A DNA stretch of 64,000 nucleotides, from the NCBI GenBank assembly GCA_029975915.1, contig JARKOC010000138.1:62001-126000 (forward strand), given 5' to 3'. Below, piece after piece: positions 40,443-49,015 of the stretch; positions within the stretch are counted from its first letter, which is position 1; every line of letters starts with the position of its first letter. The translations under genes and the position numbers were made by a program. This DNA is from Bryobacteraceae bacterium (lineage in GTDB: Bacteria > Acidobacteriota > Terriglobia > Bryobacterales > Bryobacteraceae). The notes beneath the pieces were generated by a model, which saw only the letters and a list, made by a program, of their open reading frames with translations, had not been told where the DNA came from and ran no database searches.

Positions 40443-41750
40443 ATGGCAGATAACCGGCTTACAATTACCGATCACCGTACTGGGGTTCAGTATGAAGTCC
40501 CCATCACCGACGGCAACATCCGTGCAACCGATCTTCGCAAGATCAAGGTCACGCCAGACGAATTCGGCATGATGACCTACGATCCGGCGTACATGAATAC
40601 TGCCTGGTGCCGCAGCGCCATCACGTTCATCGATGGCGACAAGGGCATCCTGCGCTACCGCGGCTACCCCATTGAGGAATTGGCCGAAAAGTGTACGTTC
40701 CTGGAGGTAGCCTGGCTTCTGATGCGGGGTGAGCTTCCAACAAAGGAAGAACTTGAGTGCTGGGAACAGCGTGTCATGCGGCATTGCATGATTCACGAGA
40801 CGAGCAAGAAGTTCCTCGAGGGCTTCCGCTATAACGCCCACCCGATGACCATGCTCATCTCGACCACCGCCGCCCTGTCCACCGTCTATCCCGAGGCGAA
40901 GGACATCCACGACCCCGTGAACCGGGAACGCCAGGCGGTGCGTCTGCTGGCCAAGATGCCGACTATCGCCGCCTATTCCTACCGCCACGCCTTTGGCCTG
41001 CCATACATCTATCCGGACAAGACAAAGTCGTTTACCGCGAACTTCATGCACATGCTGTGGTCGATGGTAGAACCGAAGTTCATCGATGATCCAACCATCG
41101 CCCGGGTTCTCGATATCCTCTTCATCCTGCATGCGGACCATGAACAGAACTGCTCGACGGCAACCATGCGCCAGGTGGGCAGTTCGCAGGCCGATCCGTA
41201 CCTCTCTGTGGCTGCCGCGGCCGCGGCGCTCTCCGGCCCGCTCCATGGAGGCGCAAACGAAGCCGTCCTGATCATGCTTGACGAGATCGGCTCGAAGGCC
41301 AACGTCGCCAGCTACATCGAGAAGGTGAAGAAGGGCGAGGTGAAGCTGATGGGCTTCGGCCACCGCGTCTACAAGAACTACGATCCGCGTGCCCGCATCA
41401 TTAAATGGGCGGCCGACGAAGTATTCAAGATCACGGGCCTCAACCCGCGTATCGAGATCGCTCTGGAACTGGAGCGGATCGCCCTGCAAGACGAGTATTT
41501 CGTTTCGCGAAAGCTCTATCCGAACGTCGATTTTTACTCTGGAATCATCTATCAGGCCATGGGCTTCCGCCCAGACCTGTTCACCGTGCTTTTCGCCATC
41601 CCGCGCGTCGTTGGCTGGCTCGCGCAATGGGAAGAGATGCTGAACGATCCCGAACAGAAGATCGCCCGTCCGCGCCAGGTCTACATCGGCCATCCGGAGC
41701 GCCACTTCGTCCCCATGGAGCAGCGGACTCCAACCACCCAGACCGCCTGA
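40443..41750 (+). CDS. gltA: Citrate synthase
   Basis: Protein of 435 residues, the usual size for type II hexameric enzymes. It condenses oxaloacetate and acetyl-CoA in the TCA cycle. Active-site residues: H268 in GPLHGGANEAV, H307 in GFGHRVYKNYDPRA, and the aspartate of NVDFYSG. HADHEQNCST near 230 is the typical preceding block. A good Shine-Dalgarno, GGAGG, precedes the ATG, and a clear terminator follows. The 150-base upstream gap contains a possible -10 (TATAGAT at about 40421). Confidence 0.97.
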   Translation: MADNRLTITDHRTGVQYEVPITDGNIRATDLRKIKVTPDEFGMMTYDPAYMNTAWCRSAITFIDGDKGILRYRGYPIEELAEKCTFLEVAWLLMRGELPTKEELECWEQRVMRHCMIHETSKKFLEGFRYNAHPMTMLISTTAALSTVYPEAKDIHDPVNRERQAVRLLAKMPTIAAYSYRHAFGLPYIYPDKTKSFTANFMHMLWSMVEPKFIDDPTIARVLDILFILHADHEQNCSTATMRQVGSSQADPYLSVAAAAAALSGPLHGGANEAVLIMLDEIGSKANVASYIEKVKKGEVKLMGFGHRVYKNYDPRARIIKWAADEVFKITGLNPRIEIALELERIALQDEYFVSRKLYPNVDFYSGIIYQAMGFRPDLFTVLFAIPRVVGWLAQWEEMLNDPEQKIARPRQVYIGHPERHFVPMEQRTPTTQTA

Positions 41751-41774
41751 AGCGGCTAACAAACCAGATTTACG

Positions 41775-41815
41775 CCGGCGGCATCGCTTTCCGGGCATGC
41801 CGCCGGTTCTGTTTT
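41775..41815 (+). terminator. gltA: Intrinsic terminator after citrate synthase
   Basis: A perfect 10-bp stem CCGGCGGCAT / ATGCCGCCGG (41775-41784 and 41797-41806) with a 12-base loop is followed by TTCTGTTTT. It sits 25 bases after the citrate synthase stop codon and ahead of the sugar operon. Confidence 0.85.
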
Positions 41816-41846
41816 CGTCCTTTGATTTAAGCCACCGCCACGGCAT

Positions 41847-42710
41847 ATGCTGTCAGACGGCATGGCAAGAATCGGATTTCACACGGACGCTTTCAATTCG
41901 AGTTATTGGAACTTCCAGCAGTGCCTGGATTGGGCGCGTGATCACAACCTCCACTACATCGAGTGCGGAGCCATTGACGGCGTAAGCTGGATCCACGGAC
42001 TCGGCTATCAGCCTCACATCGCCCTCTGGGAGGACCCGCTCGTTCTGCGCCGCAGGATGGATTCGATGGATATCGGGTTTTCGCAGATTGACGCAGCGTT
42101 TCCGCTTTCGATTCCCGAAGGGGCTACTCTCGGCGTCGAGTACGTGCTCCACACCATGCGTTGGGCCAAGCTGACCGGCTGCCCATGCGTCGACACCACC
42201 GACGACCGTCAACGTCCGTCAGAGATGACCGACATCGAGGCCATGGCGCACATGCGACGCATCTACACCCAACTGGTGCGCGCCGCCGAGATGTACAAGA
42301 TCGTCATCAACATCGAACCCCACGGCTACTACACCACAAAGCCCGAATTTATGGCTGAAATGCTCGAATTCTGTGACTCCGAGTATCTGAGGATGAACAT
42401 GGACACCGGCAACACCTTCATCGCCGGGCAGGACCCCGTAGCGTTTCTCCGCCAGTTCAAGCGGCGGGTCAGCCATGTCCACATCAAGGACGTCAGCCCG
42501 AGCCTGGCTGCGGCGGCAAGGGGCGAACTGACCGGGATTGCGGTCTCGCAGTGCGCTATCGGCGAAGGGGTGAATAGCCGCAACATCGTCGATTGCTTCA
42601 GGATTTTGCGGGAGTCGGGCTACGACGGCGTTTACAGCATAGAGTGTGAAGGTCAGGGCGGTCCGATGATTGAAAGGAGCCTGGCGTGGGTCAGAAGCGA
42701 ACTCGAGTAA
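41847..42710 (+). CDS. Sugar phosphate isomerase/epimerase-like TIM barrel
   Basis: Protein of 287 residues; an ATG at 41862 (MARIGFHTDAFN) is an equally good start. The xylose-isomerase-like TIM-barrel pattern is visible in IVINIEPHGYYTTKPEFM (Glu ligand), MNMDTGNTFIAGQDP (Asp), VSHVHIKDVSP (His) and DGVYSIECEGQ (Glu), the four metal ligands of these epimerases. It likely interconverts keto- or inositol-type sugars. Its end overlaps the ThuA gene by 25 bases, and the oxidoreductase after that completes a sugar catabolic operon. Confidence 0.87.
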   Translation: MLSDGMARIGFHTDAFNSSYWNFQQCLDWARDHNLHYIECGAIDGVSWIHGLGYQPHIALWEDPLVLRRRMDSMDIGFSQIDAAFPLSIPEGATLGVEYVLHTMRWAKLTGCPCVDTTDDRQRPSEMTDIEAMAHMRRIYTQLVRAAEMYKIVINIEPHGYYTTKPEFMAEMLEFCDSEYLRMNMDTGNTFIAGQDPVAFLRQFKRRVSHVHIKDVSPSLAAAARGELTGIAVSQCAIGEGVNSRNIVDCFRILRESGYDGVYSIECEGQGGPMIERSLAWVRSELE

Positions 42711-44161
42711 TCTATTTGGCGGTGGCCCTGACGTTTTCCGCCGTGGCGCAGACGCCGCCACTCAAGCTGCTCATACTGACTGGCGACTCTGACGAACAGT
42801 ATCACGACTGGCGCGCGACGACTGGCGCAATCCAGGAGATTCTCGCCCGGGCAGGACGTTTCGAAACCAAAGTCATCGAAGAACCGCGCGGACTCACCTC
42901 GGCTGCGTTGCACGGTTACGACGCCATCGCGATCAACTATAACGGACCACGCCTTGGAGTCGAGACGGAGAAAGCGATTGAGCAGTACGTCCGCAACGGC
43001 GGCGGTCTGTTCGCCTTCCATCTTTGCAGCTACGGCGAATGGTTTGGCATGGAGTTCAAAGACGGTAAGTGGCATTCCGGCCCAACGCCCGGCTGGCCCG
43101 AATACCCGAAGATGATCGGCATGAACTGGGCCCCTGAGAAGATCGGCCACGCCCGCCGCTGGACCTATCAGGTGGACTGGAAAGATCCCGCGCACCCTAT
43201 CGCGGCGGGCCTCGGCGCGTCCTGGATGGCCAACGACGAACTCTACCACCGCTTCGATATCATGCCCGATTCGCATGTCGTCGCCGACGCCTTCAGCCCC
43301 AAGGAGATCGGCGGCACCGGGCAACGCGAGCCACAGGCCTGGGTGAAGCCTTACGGCAAGGGACGCGTCTTCTACACAACCATGGGCCACGACACCATGG
43401 CCTTCTACCAGCCCGGCATGAGGAACATGATCGCCCGCGGGATCGAATGGGCCGCCTCGGGCCGCGTGACGATTCCCGCAATCGACTGGCATCATGCGGA
43501 CCACGGCCCCAACCCGGTGCGTGTGTTGGCCGTCACCGGCGGCCACGGCTATCCGCCCGAGTTCTATCAAATGATGAGCAGCCTGCCCGGCGCCGTCTGG
43601 ACGCACGCGGCCACCGAACAGGATGCTTTTTCGCACCCACTGGAGACACGGTATGACGTCGTCGTCTTGCATGACATGCGTGAGACGGCCTCGGACGGGG
43701 CCAAAACGCGCTTGAAAGCGTTTGTCGAGGCCGGCAAGGGAGTCATCTCGCTGCACCACGCCATCGTCGATTACACCGACTGGCCCTGGTGGTATCAGGA
43801 GGTGATCGGCGGCAAGTACTTCACCAAGGCGACTCCCGGACACGCTGCCAGCAGCTATAAAGAGGACCTGGACTTTCTGGTCGCGCCCGTGCAGGGCAAG
43901 CGCCACCCGGTGCTCGCCGGAGTCGGGCCGCTCTACGTGAACGACGAACTCTACAAGGGCATGTGGCACTCGGACAAGATCGACGTGCTTATGACAACGA
44001 GCCATCCCGACAGCGACGAGCCGGTGGTCTACATTGGGCCGAACCCGTCGTTTAAGGCGCTGCACATTCGTTTGGGCCATTCGGCCCACACCTTCAACCA
44101 CCCCGGTTTCCGGAAGCTGATGTCGAACGCCGTCCAGTGGGCGGCGGGCAGGACGAAGTAA
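42686..44161 (+). CDS. Exported protein with two ThuA (trehalose utilisation-like) domains
   Basis: Protein of 491 residues from a GTG at 42686, with a signal peptide (GQKRTRVIYLAVALTFSAVAQ). Two class I glutamine-amidotransferase-like ThuA domains are placed in tandem: LLILTGDSDEQYHDW...NGGGLFAFHL...GRVFYTTMGHDTMAFYQPG, then VLAVTGGHGYPPEFY...GKGVISLHHAIVDYTDWPWWYQEV...YIGPNPS. ThuA proteins take part in disaccharide catabolism, with unclear chemistry. The double form is less common than the single domain. Flanked by an isomerase and an oxidoreductase in the same direction. Confidence 0.88.
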   Translation: MGQKRTRVIYLAVALTFSAVAQTPPLKLLILTGDSDEQYHDWRATTGAIQEILARAGRFETKVIEEPRGLTSAALHGYDAIAINYNGPRLGVETEKAIEQYVRNGGGLFAFHLCSYGEWFGMEFKDGKWHSGPTPGWPEYPKMIGMNWAPEKIGHARRWTYQVDWKDPAHPIAAGLGASWMANDELYHRFDIMPDSHVVADAFSPKEIGGTGQREPQAWVKPYGKGRVFYTTMGHDTMAFYQPGMRNMIARGIEWAASGRVTIPAIDWHHADHGPNPVRVLAVTGGHGYPPEFYQMMSSLPGAVWTHAATEQDAFSHPLETRYDVVVLHDMRETASDGAKTRLKAFVEAGKGVISLHHAIVDYTDWPWWYQEVIGGKYFTKATPGHAASSYKEDLDFLVAPVQGKRHPVLAGVGPLYVNDELYKGMWHSDKIDVLMTTSHPDSDEPVVYIGPNPSFKALHIRLGHSAHTFNHPGFRKLMSNAVQWAAGRTK

Positions 44162-44178
44162 TCCTGGAGGATTTCATC

Positions 44179-45438
44179 ATGGACACCATTTCGAGACGGG
44201 CGATGTTGATGACGCCGGCCGCGGGCGTCTTTGCCCAATCCACGGCCGCCATCCGCGTGGGCGTGATCGGCTGCGGCGGACGCGGCGAGGCGGCGGCGAT
44301 GAATGCGATGAACGCCGGCCCCGACATCCGGATTGTCGCCATGGGCGATCTGCTGCTGGACCGTGTCCAGGAGAAACGGACGGCGTTGAAGCTGAAATAC
44401 CCGAAGCAGATGGACGTCGCCGACTCGCGCTGCTTCGGCGGCTGGGACGCCTACAAATCTGTGATCGAGTCAAGCGACGTGGTCATCATCGCGAACGCCG
44501 CCAAGTTTCATCCGTTTCATCTGATGGCTGCCGTCCGGGCCGGCAAGCATGTTTTTGTCGAAAAGCCGCACGCCATTGACCCGGCAGGAGTCAAGGTGGT
44601 GCGCGCGGCCTGCGATCTCGCCAAGCAGAAGGGCTTGTGTGTCGTCTCCGGGCTTCAGAGCCGCTACCATCCGGGCTACCGCGAAACCATGGAGCGCGTT
44701 CACGGCGGCACCATCGGCAATATCGTCGCCATTCAGGAGACCTGGCTCCGTCCGCCCTATGTGCTTTATCCGCGCCGCCCCGGCATGGACGAGATCACCT
44801 ATCAGGGCAGCAACCAGTATCATTTCAACTGGCTGTCGGGCGACGACGTACCGCAGACGCTCATTCACAACTTGGACCGCTCCAGTTGGGCGCTGGGCAA
44901 TGCCGCGCCTCTCAAAGCCTGGGGCATGGGCGGTCGTTCGACGCTCAAGGGCGAGATCTACGGCAACGTCTTCGATCACCATGCCGTAGTCTATGATTTC
45001 CCGAACTCGGTCCGCGTTTACGCCTACTGCCGCACCATCGACAACTGCTACAACGAGAATTCCAGCTTCATCATCGGATCGAAGGGCCGCTGCGATCTGC
45101 TGAAGTTGCGCATCGAAGGCGAGACCAATTGGCAGTCGCCTGGAACGCAGCGCCGCGACAGCGCCTATGACCTGGAACACGTGGCCCTGTTTAACGCAAT
45201 CCGCAAAGGCCAACCGCTGAACAATGGTGATTACATGGTCCGTTCGACTTCGATCACGCTGATGGGCCAGTTCTCCTGCTACACCGGCAAGGAGGTGACC
45301 TGGGAGCAGTTCGCCGCCTCTGACTTCGCTTACTCGCCGCGGCCCGAGGAGATGAGGGCAGGCATGGAAGCGCCTGTGAAGCCCGGTCCCGACGGAACGT
45401 ACCCGGTCTTCACGCCAGGCGTGACGAAGCTACTTTAG
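44179..45438 (+). CDS. Gfo/Idh/MocA family oxidoreductase, exported
   Basis: Protein of 419 residues from the ATG at 44179, with a GGAGG site 7 bases before it. The leader (MDTISRRAMLMTPAAGVFAQ) contains an Arg-Arg pair and is probably a Tat signal. The Rossmann motif VGVIGCGGRGEAAAMNA and FVEKPHAIDPAGV with the active-site lysine follow. The C-terminal half (QGSNQYHFNWLSGDDVPQTLIHNLDR) matches Tat-exported members of the family. It ends the sugar operon that begins at 41847. Confidence 0.92.
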   Translation: MDTISRRAMLMTPAAGVFAQSTAAIRVGVIGCGGRGEAAAMNAMNAGPDIRIVAMGDLLLDRVQEKRTALKLKYPKQMDVADSRCFGGWDAYKSVIESSDVVIIANAAKFHPFHLMAAVRAGKHVFVEKPHAIDPAGVKVVRAACDLAKQKGLCVVSGLQSRYHPGYRETMERVHGGTIGNIVAIQETWLRPPYVLYPRRPGMDEITYQGSNQYHFNWLSGDDVPQTLIHNLDRSSWALGNAAPLKAWGMGGRSTLKGEIYGNVFDHHAVVYDFPNSVRVYAYCRTIDNCYNENSSFIIGSKGRCDLLKLRIEGETNWQSPGTQRRDSAYDLEHVALFNAIRKGQPLNNGDYMVRSTSITLMGQFSCYTGKEVTWEQFAASDFAYSPRPEEMRAGMEAPVKPGPDGTYPVFTPGVTKLL

Positions 45439-45489
45439 TTTTCGGCAGCCAGTTACGGACGCCGGATGGGTAGCTGATCGCGATTCGTT

Positions 45490-47220
45490 TTACAGCGTTT
45501 CGAGTTCTTCTTCGAGCGATTGCCGCCGGTCGAGTTCGGCGTAGTAGCCGTTGAGCTCGACCAGTTGCGAGTGTGTCCCGGTTTCGACGATGCGGCCGCG
45601 ATCGAGGACGATGATCCGGTTGGCCTGGCGCACCGTCGAGACGCGATGCGAGATCAGGATCGTTGTCCGCCCAGCCATAAACGCGCGCAACCGCGACAGG
45701 ATGCGCTCCTCGGTGACAGTGTCCACGGCCGACAGCGCGTCGTCGAGAACAAGAATCCGCGGCTCCCGCAAAACGGCTCGGGCGATTGCCGTGCGTTGCT
45801 TTTGTCCGCCCGACAGGGTTAGTCCTCGTTCGCCGACCACTGTATCCAGGCCATCCGGAAACGCCGCCAGGTCGGCGTCCAGGCCGGCGAGTTCCGCCGC
45901 CTTCAGGATTTCCTCGCGCGAGGCGTCCTGTTTGCCGAACGAAATGTTCTCCGCCAGGGTGCCGCTGAACAGGAACGTCTCCTGGGGAACAAAGCCGATC
46001 AACCGCCGCAGTTCGTTCGGGTCGAGCTCAAGAAGCCCGGTTCCGCCAATGCGCAGTTCGCCCGCGGTTGGATCGATCAGCCGGGGAATCAGGTGAACCA
46101 GCGTGGTTTTGCCGCTGCCGGTCCGCCCCACAACGGCGATGGTCTCGCCCTCCTCAATTGTGAGATCGATGTCCGACAGCGCGTCGCGGCCGTCAAAACT
46201 GACGGTCACACGATCGAACTCAATTCGTCCAATCAGCCCTGGCGCCGGGGACGGCTCAGGAGGCGCGCTAATTGCCGGTTCGGCATCGAGAACCTCCTTC
46301 AAGCGCGCAAGCGACGCCCGGCCGCGCTGTGTCAAGTTCACCACCCATCCGAACGCGATCAGCGGCCACACCAGCAGCCCCATGAACGTGTTGAACATCA
46401 CGAAGCTGCCCAAGGTGATCTCCTTGGCCAGAAGTCGCATGCCGCCCGCCCAGAGCACGGCCAGAAAGGTGAGTCCAACCATCGCCTGGAGCGCCGGCAT
46501 GAAAAGCGAGGACAGCCATGCCATCTTGATGTTTTCGGTGATGAACTTTTTGTTGAGCTCCTCAAACCGGGCCAGTTCGGCCTCCTCCTGCACATAAGCT
46601 CGGACCACCCGCACGCCGCTGAAGTTTTCCTGGACGCGGCTTGATATGTCGGAAACGAGAGATTGGATCTTCTGGAAGCGGACGTGGATCCGTTGCCCGA
46701 ACACGGCCACGGCGATCGAGATCAGCGGCGCCGGCGACAACGCCCAGAGCGTCAGCCGCCAGTCCACCCAGAGCATCACGGATACGGCCAGGATGAACGT
46801 GAGTACGTTCTCGACCCAGTACATCATCGCCGGGCCGAGCATCATCCGCACGGCGTTCAGGTCGCTGGTGGCGCGCGCCATCAGATCGCCAGTCCGGTAC
46901 TTGTGGAAGAACGGTATGTCAAGGGTGGTGAGCTTCCAGAACAGCTCGTTGCGCATGTCGTATTCGACATCGCGCGAGATGCCCACCAGGATCACCCTCA
47001 TGTGGTACATGAAGAAGCCCTTGGCCGCCGAAATCGCCAGCATGGCGGCGCAGAACAGGAACAGGCGCGCAAGCGGCTCCCCTGCGGTCACCGAATCGAT
47101 CGCCAGTTTGATCATCAGAGGAATGGAAACGCCCAGGGCGTCCTTCATGATGAGCGCGCCGAAGCCGAGCGCCAGGCCGCGCTGGTAGCGCCGCAAGTAG
47201 GGCCAGGCTGTGAGCATCGC
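45490..47220 (-). CDS. ABC exporter half-transporter (MsbA-like)
   Basis: Protein of 576 residues from the ATG at 47220; a TTG at 47229 would add three residues. Six membrane helices make up the first ~310 residues. The nucleotide-binding domain has Walker A GRTGSGKTT, the Q-loop FVPQETFLFSGTLAENI, the signature LSGGQKQR, Walker B ILVLDDALSAVD and the H-loop ISHR. It acts as a homodimer or with a partner. Location at the end of an operon with lpxC and pgsA favours export of a lipid or lipid-linked sugar (inference), but drug-exporter function is possible. Confidence 0.9.
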   Translation of the reverse strand, partial: AMLTAWPYLRRYQRGLALGFGALIMKDALGVSIPLMIKLAIDSVTAGEPLARLFLFCAAMLAISAAKGFFMYHMRVILVGISRDVEYDMRNELFWKLTTLDIPFFHKYRTGDLMARATSDLNAVRMMLGPAMMYWVENVLTFILAVSVMLWVDWRLTLWALSPAPLISIAVAVFGQRIHVRFQKIQSLVSDISSRVQENFSGVRVVRAYVQEEAELARFEELNKKFITENIKMAWLSSLFMPALQAMVGLTFLAVLWAGGMRLLAKEITLGSFVMFNTFMGLLVWPLIAFGWVVNLTQRGRASLARLKEVLDAEPAISAPPEPSPAPGLIGRIEFDRVTVSFDGRDALSDIDLTIEEGETIAVVGRTGSGKTTLVHLIPRLIDPTAGELRIGGTGLLELDPNELRRLIGFVPQETFLFSGTLAENISFGKQDASREEILKAAELAGLDADLAAFPDGLDTVVGERGLTLSGGQKQRTAIARAVLREPRILVLDDALSAVDTVTEERILSRLRAFMAGRTTILISHRVSTVRQANRIIVLDRGRIVETGTHSQLVELNGYYAELDRRQSLEEELETL

Positions 47221-47236
47221 GTCGCGCAAGTGAAGA

Positions 47237-47866
47237 TCAGATCCCGAAGTAGGAGGTTATCACCTTCAACCACTCCAAAGAGACGGATTTCAGGCCTTCC
47301 CGGGTGGTGTACCAGCGTCTCAATTCAAAGTTTGGGCTTGGAGCTGAAACGAAGGCAAGTTTGATGTCGGGCACAACGGCGCGCCAGATCCGGGAGGCCC
47401 GGCGCATGTGGGTGTCACAACTCACCACCAGCGCGCTCCGATAGCCCTGCCGGCGAAGGAACTGCCCGACGGCGGCCGCCTCTTCCCGCGTGGAGTGCGC
47501 GTTTGAGTCGGCGCAGAGGTATCCGTCAGTCGGCCGGCCCATCTCCCGGACCATGCCGATCGCCAGATTGCATTCCTTCTGCCCGTAAATCGAGCCCGGC
47601 CCGCTCACGACGACCACCGGAGCAAAACCTCGCTGTTTCAGATCCGCCGCAACCGCGATTCGCTCACCTCGCCAACCGCCGCCCAGCACCACAATTGCGT
47701 CGGCCTTGCGTGGCGCCTCGCCATTGTCCAGTTGGTTGCCGATTCCTGACAATAGAGGTTCACGATAGATCCAGATGAGCAGGACAGCCGCCAGTACGAT
47801 CGCGATGGGAACGAGCGCAACACCTCGTCTGTTCAGGTGTCCACCTGGAGTTTTCGGCGACGGCAT
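47237..47866 (-). CDS. YdcF/SanA-type DUF218 membrane protein
   Basis: Protein of 209 residues with one N-terminal membrane helix (about 13-30). The DUF218 domain follows: ADAIVVLGGGWRGERIAVAADL, VVVSGPGSIYGQKE and the SNAHSTREEAAAVGQFLRRQGYRSALVVSCDTHMRRA block. DUF218 proteins such as ElyC and SanA affect envelope polysaccharide and peptidoglycan precursor metabolism. It starts at the stop of the upstream membrane-protein gene (TAATG), and the ABC exporter starts 16 bases after its stop. Confidence 0.87.
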   Translation of the reverse strand: MPSPKTPGGHLNRRGVALVPIAIVLAAVLLIWIYREPLLSGIGNQLDNGEAPRKADAIVVLGGGWRGERIAVAADLKQRGFAPVVVVSGPGSIYGQKECNLAIGMVREMGRPTDGYLCADSNAHSTREEAAAVGQFLRRQGYRSALVVSCDTHMRRASRIWRAVVPDIKLAFVSAPSPNFELRRWYTTREGLKSVSLEWLKVITSYFGI

Positions 47867-48417
47867 TACTTGTCTTGATCGTTGAACCGCCCGGCGGTCC
47901 GCAACTGCTGGTAGAGCCGCTCGACATCGGCTTCATCCTCGTCGGTGAGGATTTTCGCGCGGACCGGAGGCTCGGGGACTTGCGCCGCAGTCTCCTCCTG
48001 GGGCTCTCCGAAGATCCGCGCCCAGGCGATGCCATTGATCAGGGCGGAAGTCGAGTTCTGTTGGATCAGGCCGAGTAGCTCGTTCGACGTTTCAGCGTCT
48101 CCCGGGTAAAGCAACTTCACCCGCTCGCCGCCGTTGACGGTGAGGAAGAGCACCAGCGGAGCCACCCAACCTGTCTGATCCACTCGGCGTATCTCACGCC
48201 ATCGGATCTCCCGCTTCCCGATCCGCAGCCGGTCGGCGTGCAATTCGATAATCGGTCGGGAAGCCAGCCAAAGGATCAGGACGGAAGTCGCGGCGAAGAG
48301 AAACGTGGCAATGCCAGCGGGCCACCAGCGAAACGTACACCAGGCCGAGAATGCCGTGAGGCCGAGCGAAACCGCCGCTGCTGTCAAGTACAGCCGGGAT
48401 GGAGCGAATCGTCTCAT
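47866..48417 (-). CDS. Membrane protein with two N-terminal helices and a PH-like domain
   Basis: Protein of 183 residues if started at the ATG at 48417 with an upstream GAAGGAG; starts at 48453 or 48471 would overlap the pgsA-like gene. Two hydrophobic helices (about 9-25 and 30-48) precede a beta segment PIIELHADRLRIGKREIRWREIRRVDQTG, the pattern of bacterial PH-like membrane proteins. The C-terminus is acidic and helical (TDEDEADVERLYQQLR). Function unknown; envelope-linked by context. Confidence 0.75.
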   Translation of the reverse strand: MRRFAPSRLYLTAAAVSLGLTAFSAWCTFRWWPAGIATFLFAATSVLILWLASRPIIELHADRLRIGKREIRWREIRRVDQTGWVAPLVLFLTVNGGERVKLLYPGDAETSNELLGLIQQNSTSALINGIAWARIFGEPQEETAAQVPEPPVRAKILTDEDEADVERLYQQLRTAGRFNDQDK

Positions 48418-48460
48418 CGGCGCCGCCACTCCTTCAGCGTACCCCCCTGCCATGAGCGCG

Positions 48461-49015
48461 TCAATCACCATGGCGCTGGACTAGGGCCCATCCGGTCCTG
48501 GCGTAATCCACGCCGCTTGTCAGAGTCGCCGCGGCCGTCAACCATAACAACGGGCCGGCCGCCGCCGAAAGGCCGGAGTCCGGCCAGATCCGCGCACCGG
48601 CGGCGAATGCCACGTAAATCATTTGCAGCAAAGTGCTGAGTTTGCCCCAGACAGACGGCTTGAAGTCCTTAAGCGAGATGGATCCGGCGGCCCAGGCAGC
48701 AAAAGATAGGATCAAGAGATCACGGCCGACTACCAAAACCGCGATCCACCGCGGAATCAGCGCGCCCGCGGCCATTGAAACATAAACGGCGGCCAGCATC
48801 AATTTGTCAGCCAGCGGGTCTAGTTTGCGGCCCAGGTCACTGGTCCAACGAAAGCGCCTGGCAAGGAAGCCGTCGGCGGCATCGGTCATGGACGCGGCAA
48901 CGATCCAGGGGAGCGCACCAGCCACGTCGCCCAAGGCCAACCGCCAAGCGATCAGCGGCGTCATAAGAATGCGTGCGATCGACAGCAGGTTGGGCGGCAA
49001 CAGCCAGGGCCGCAT
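48461..49015 (-). CDS. pgsA: CDP-alcohol phosphatidyltransferase (PgsA-like)
   Basis: Protein of 184 residues with five to six hydrophobic helices. The family motif D-x2-D-G-x2-A-R-x8-G-x3-D-x3-D is complete (DAADGFLARR...LGRKLDPLADK). It couples CDP-diacylglycerol to an alcohol, most often glycerol 3-phosphate, to make phosphatidylglycerophosphate. The name PgsA is the likeliest, though related enzymes make cardiolipin or inositol lipids. Its ATG overlaps the lpxC stop by one base (TAATG). Confidence 0.88.
   Translation of the reverse strand: MRPWLLPPNLLSIARILMTPLIAWRLALGDVAGALPWIVAASMTDAADGFLARRFRWTSDLGRKLDPLADKLMLAAVYVSMAAGALIPRWIAVLVVGRDLLILSFAAWAAGSISLKDFKPSVWGKLSTLLQMIYVAFAAGARIWPDSGLSAAAGPLLWLTAAATLTSGVDYARTGWALVQRHGD

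Noticed and set aside
40365..44101. Long minus-strand frames opposite gltA and the ThuA gene
   Set aside because: Both are complements of well-supported genes and carry no recognisable domain or ribosome-binding site.
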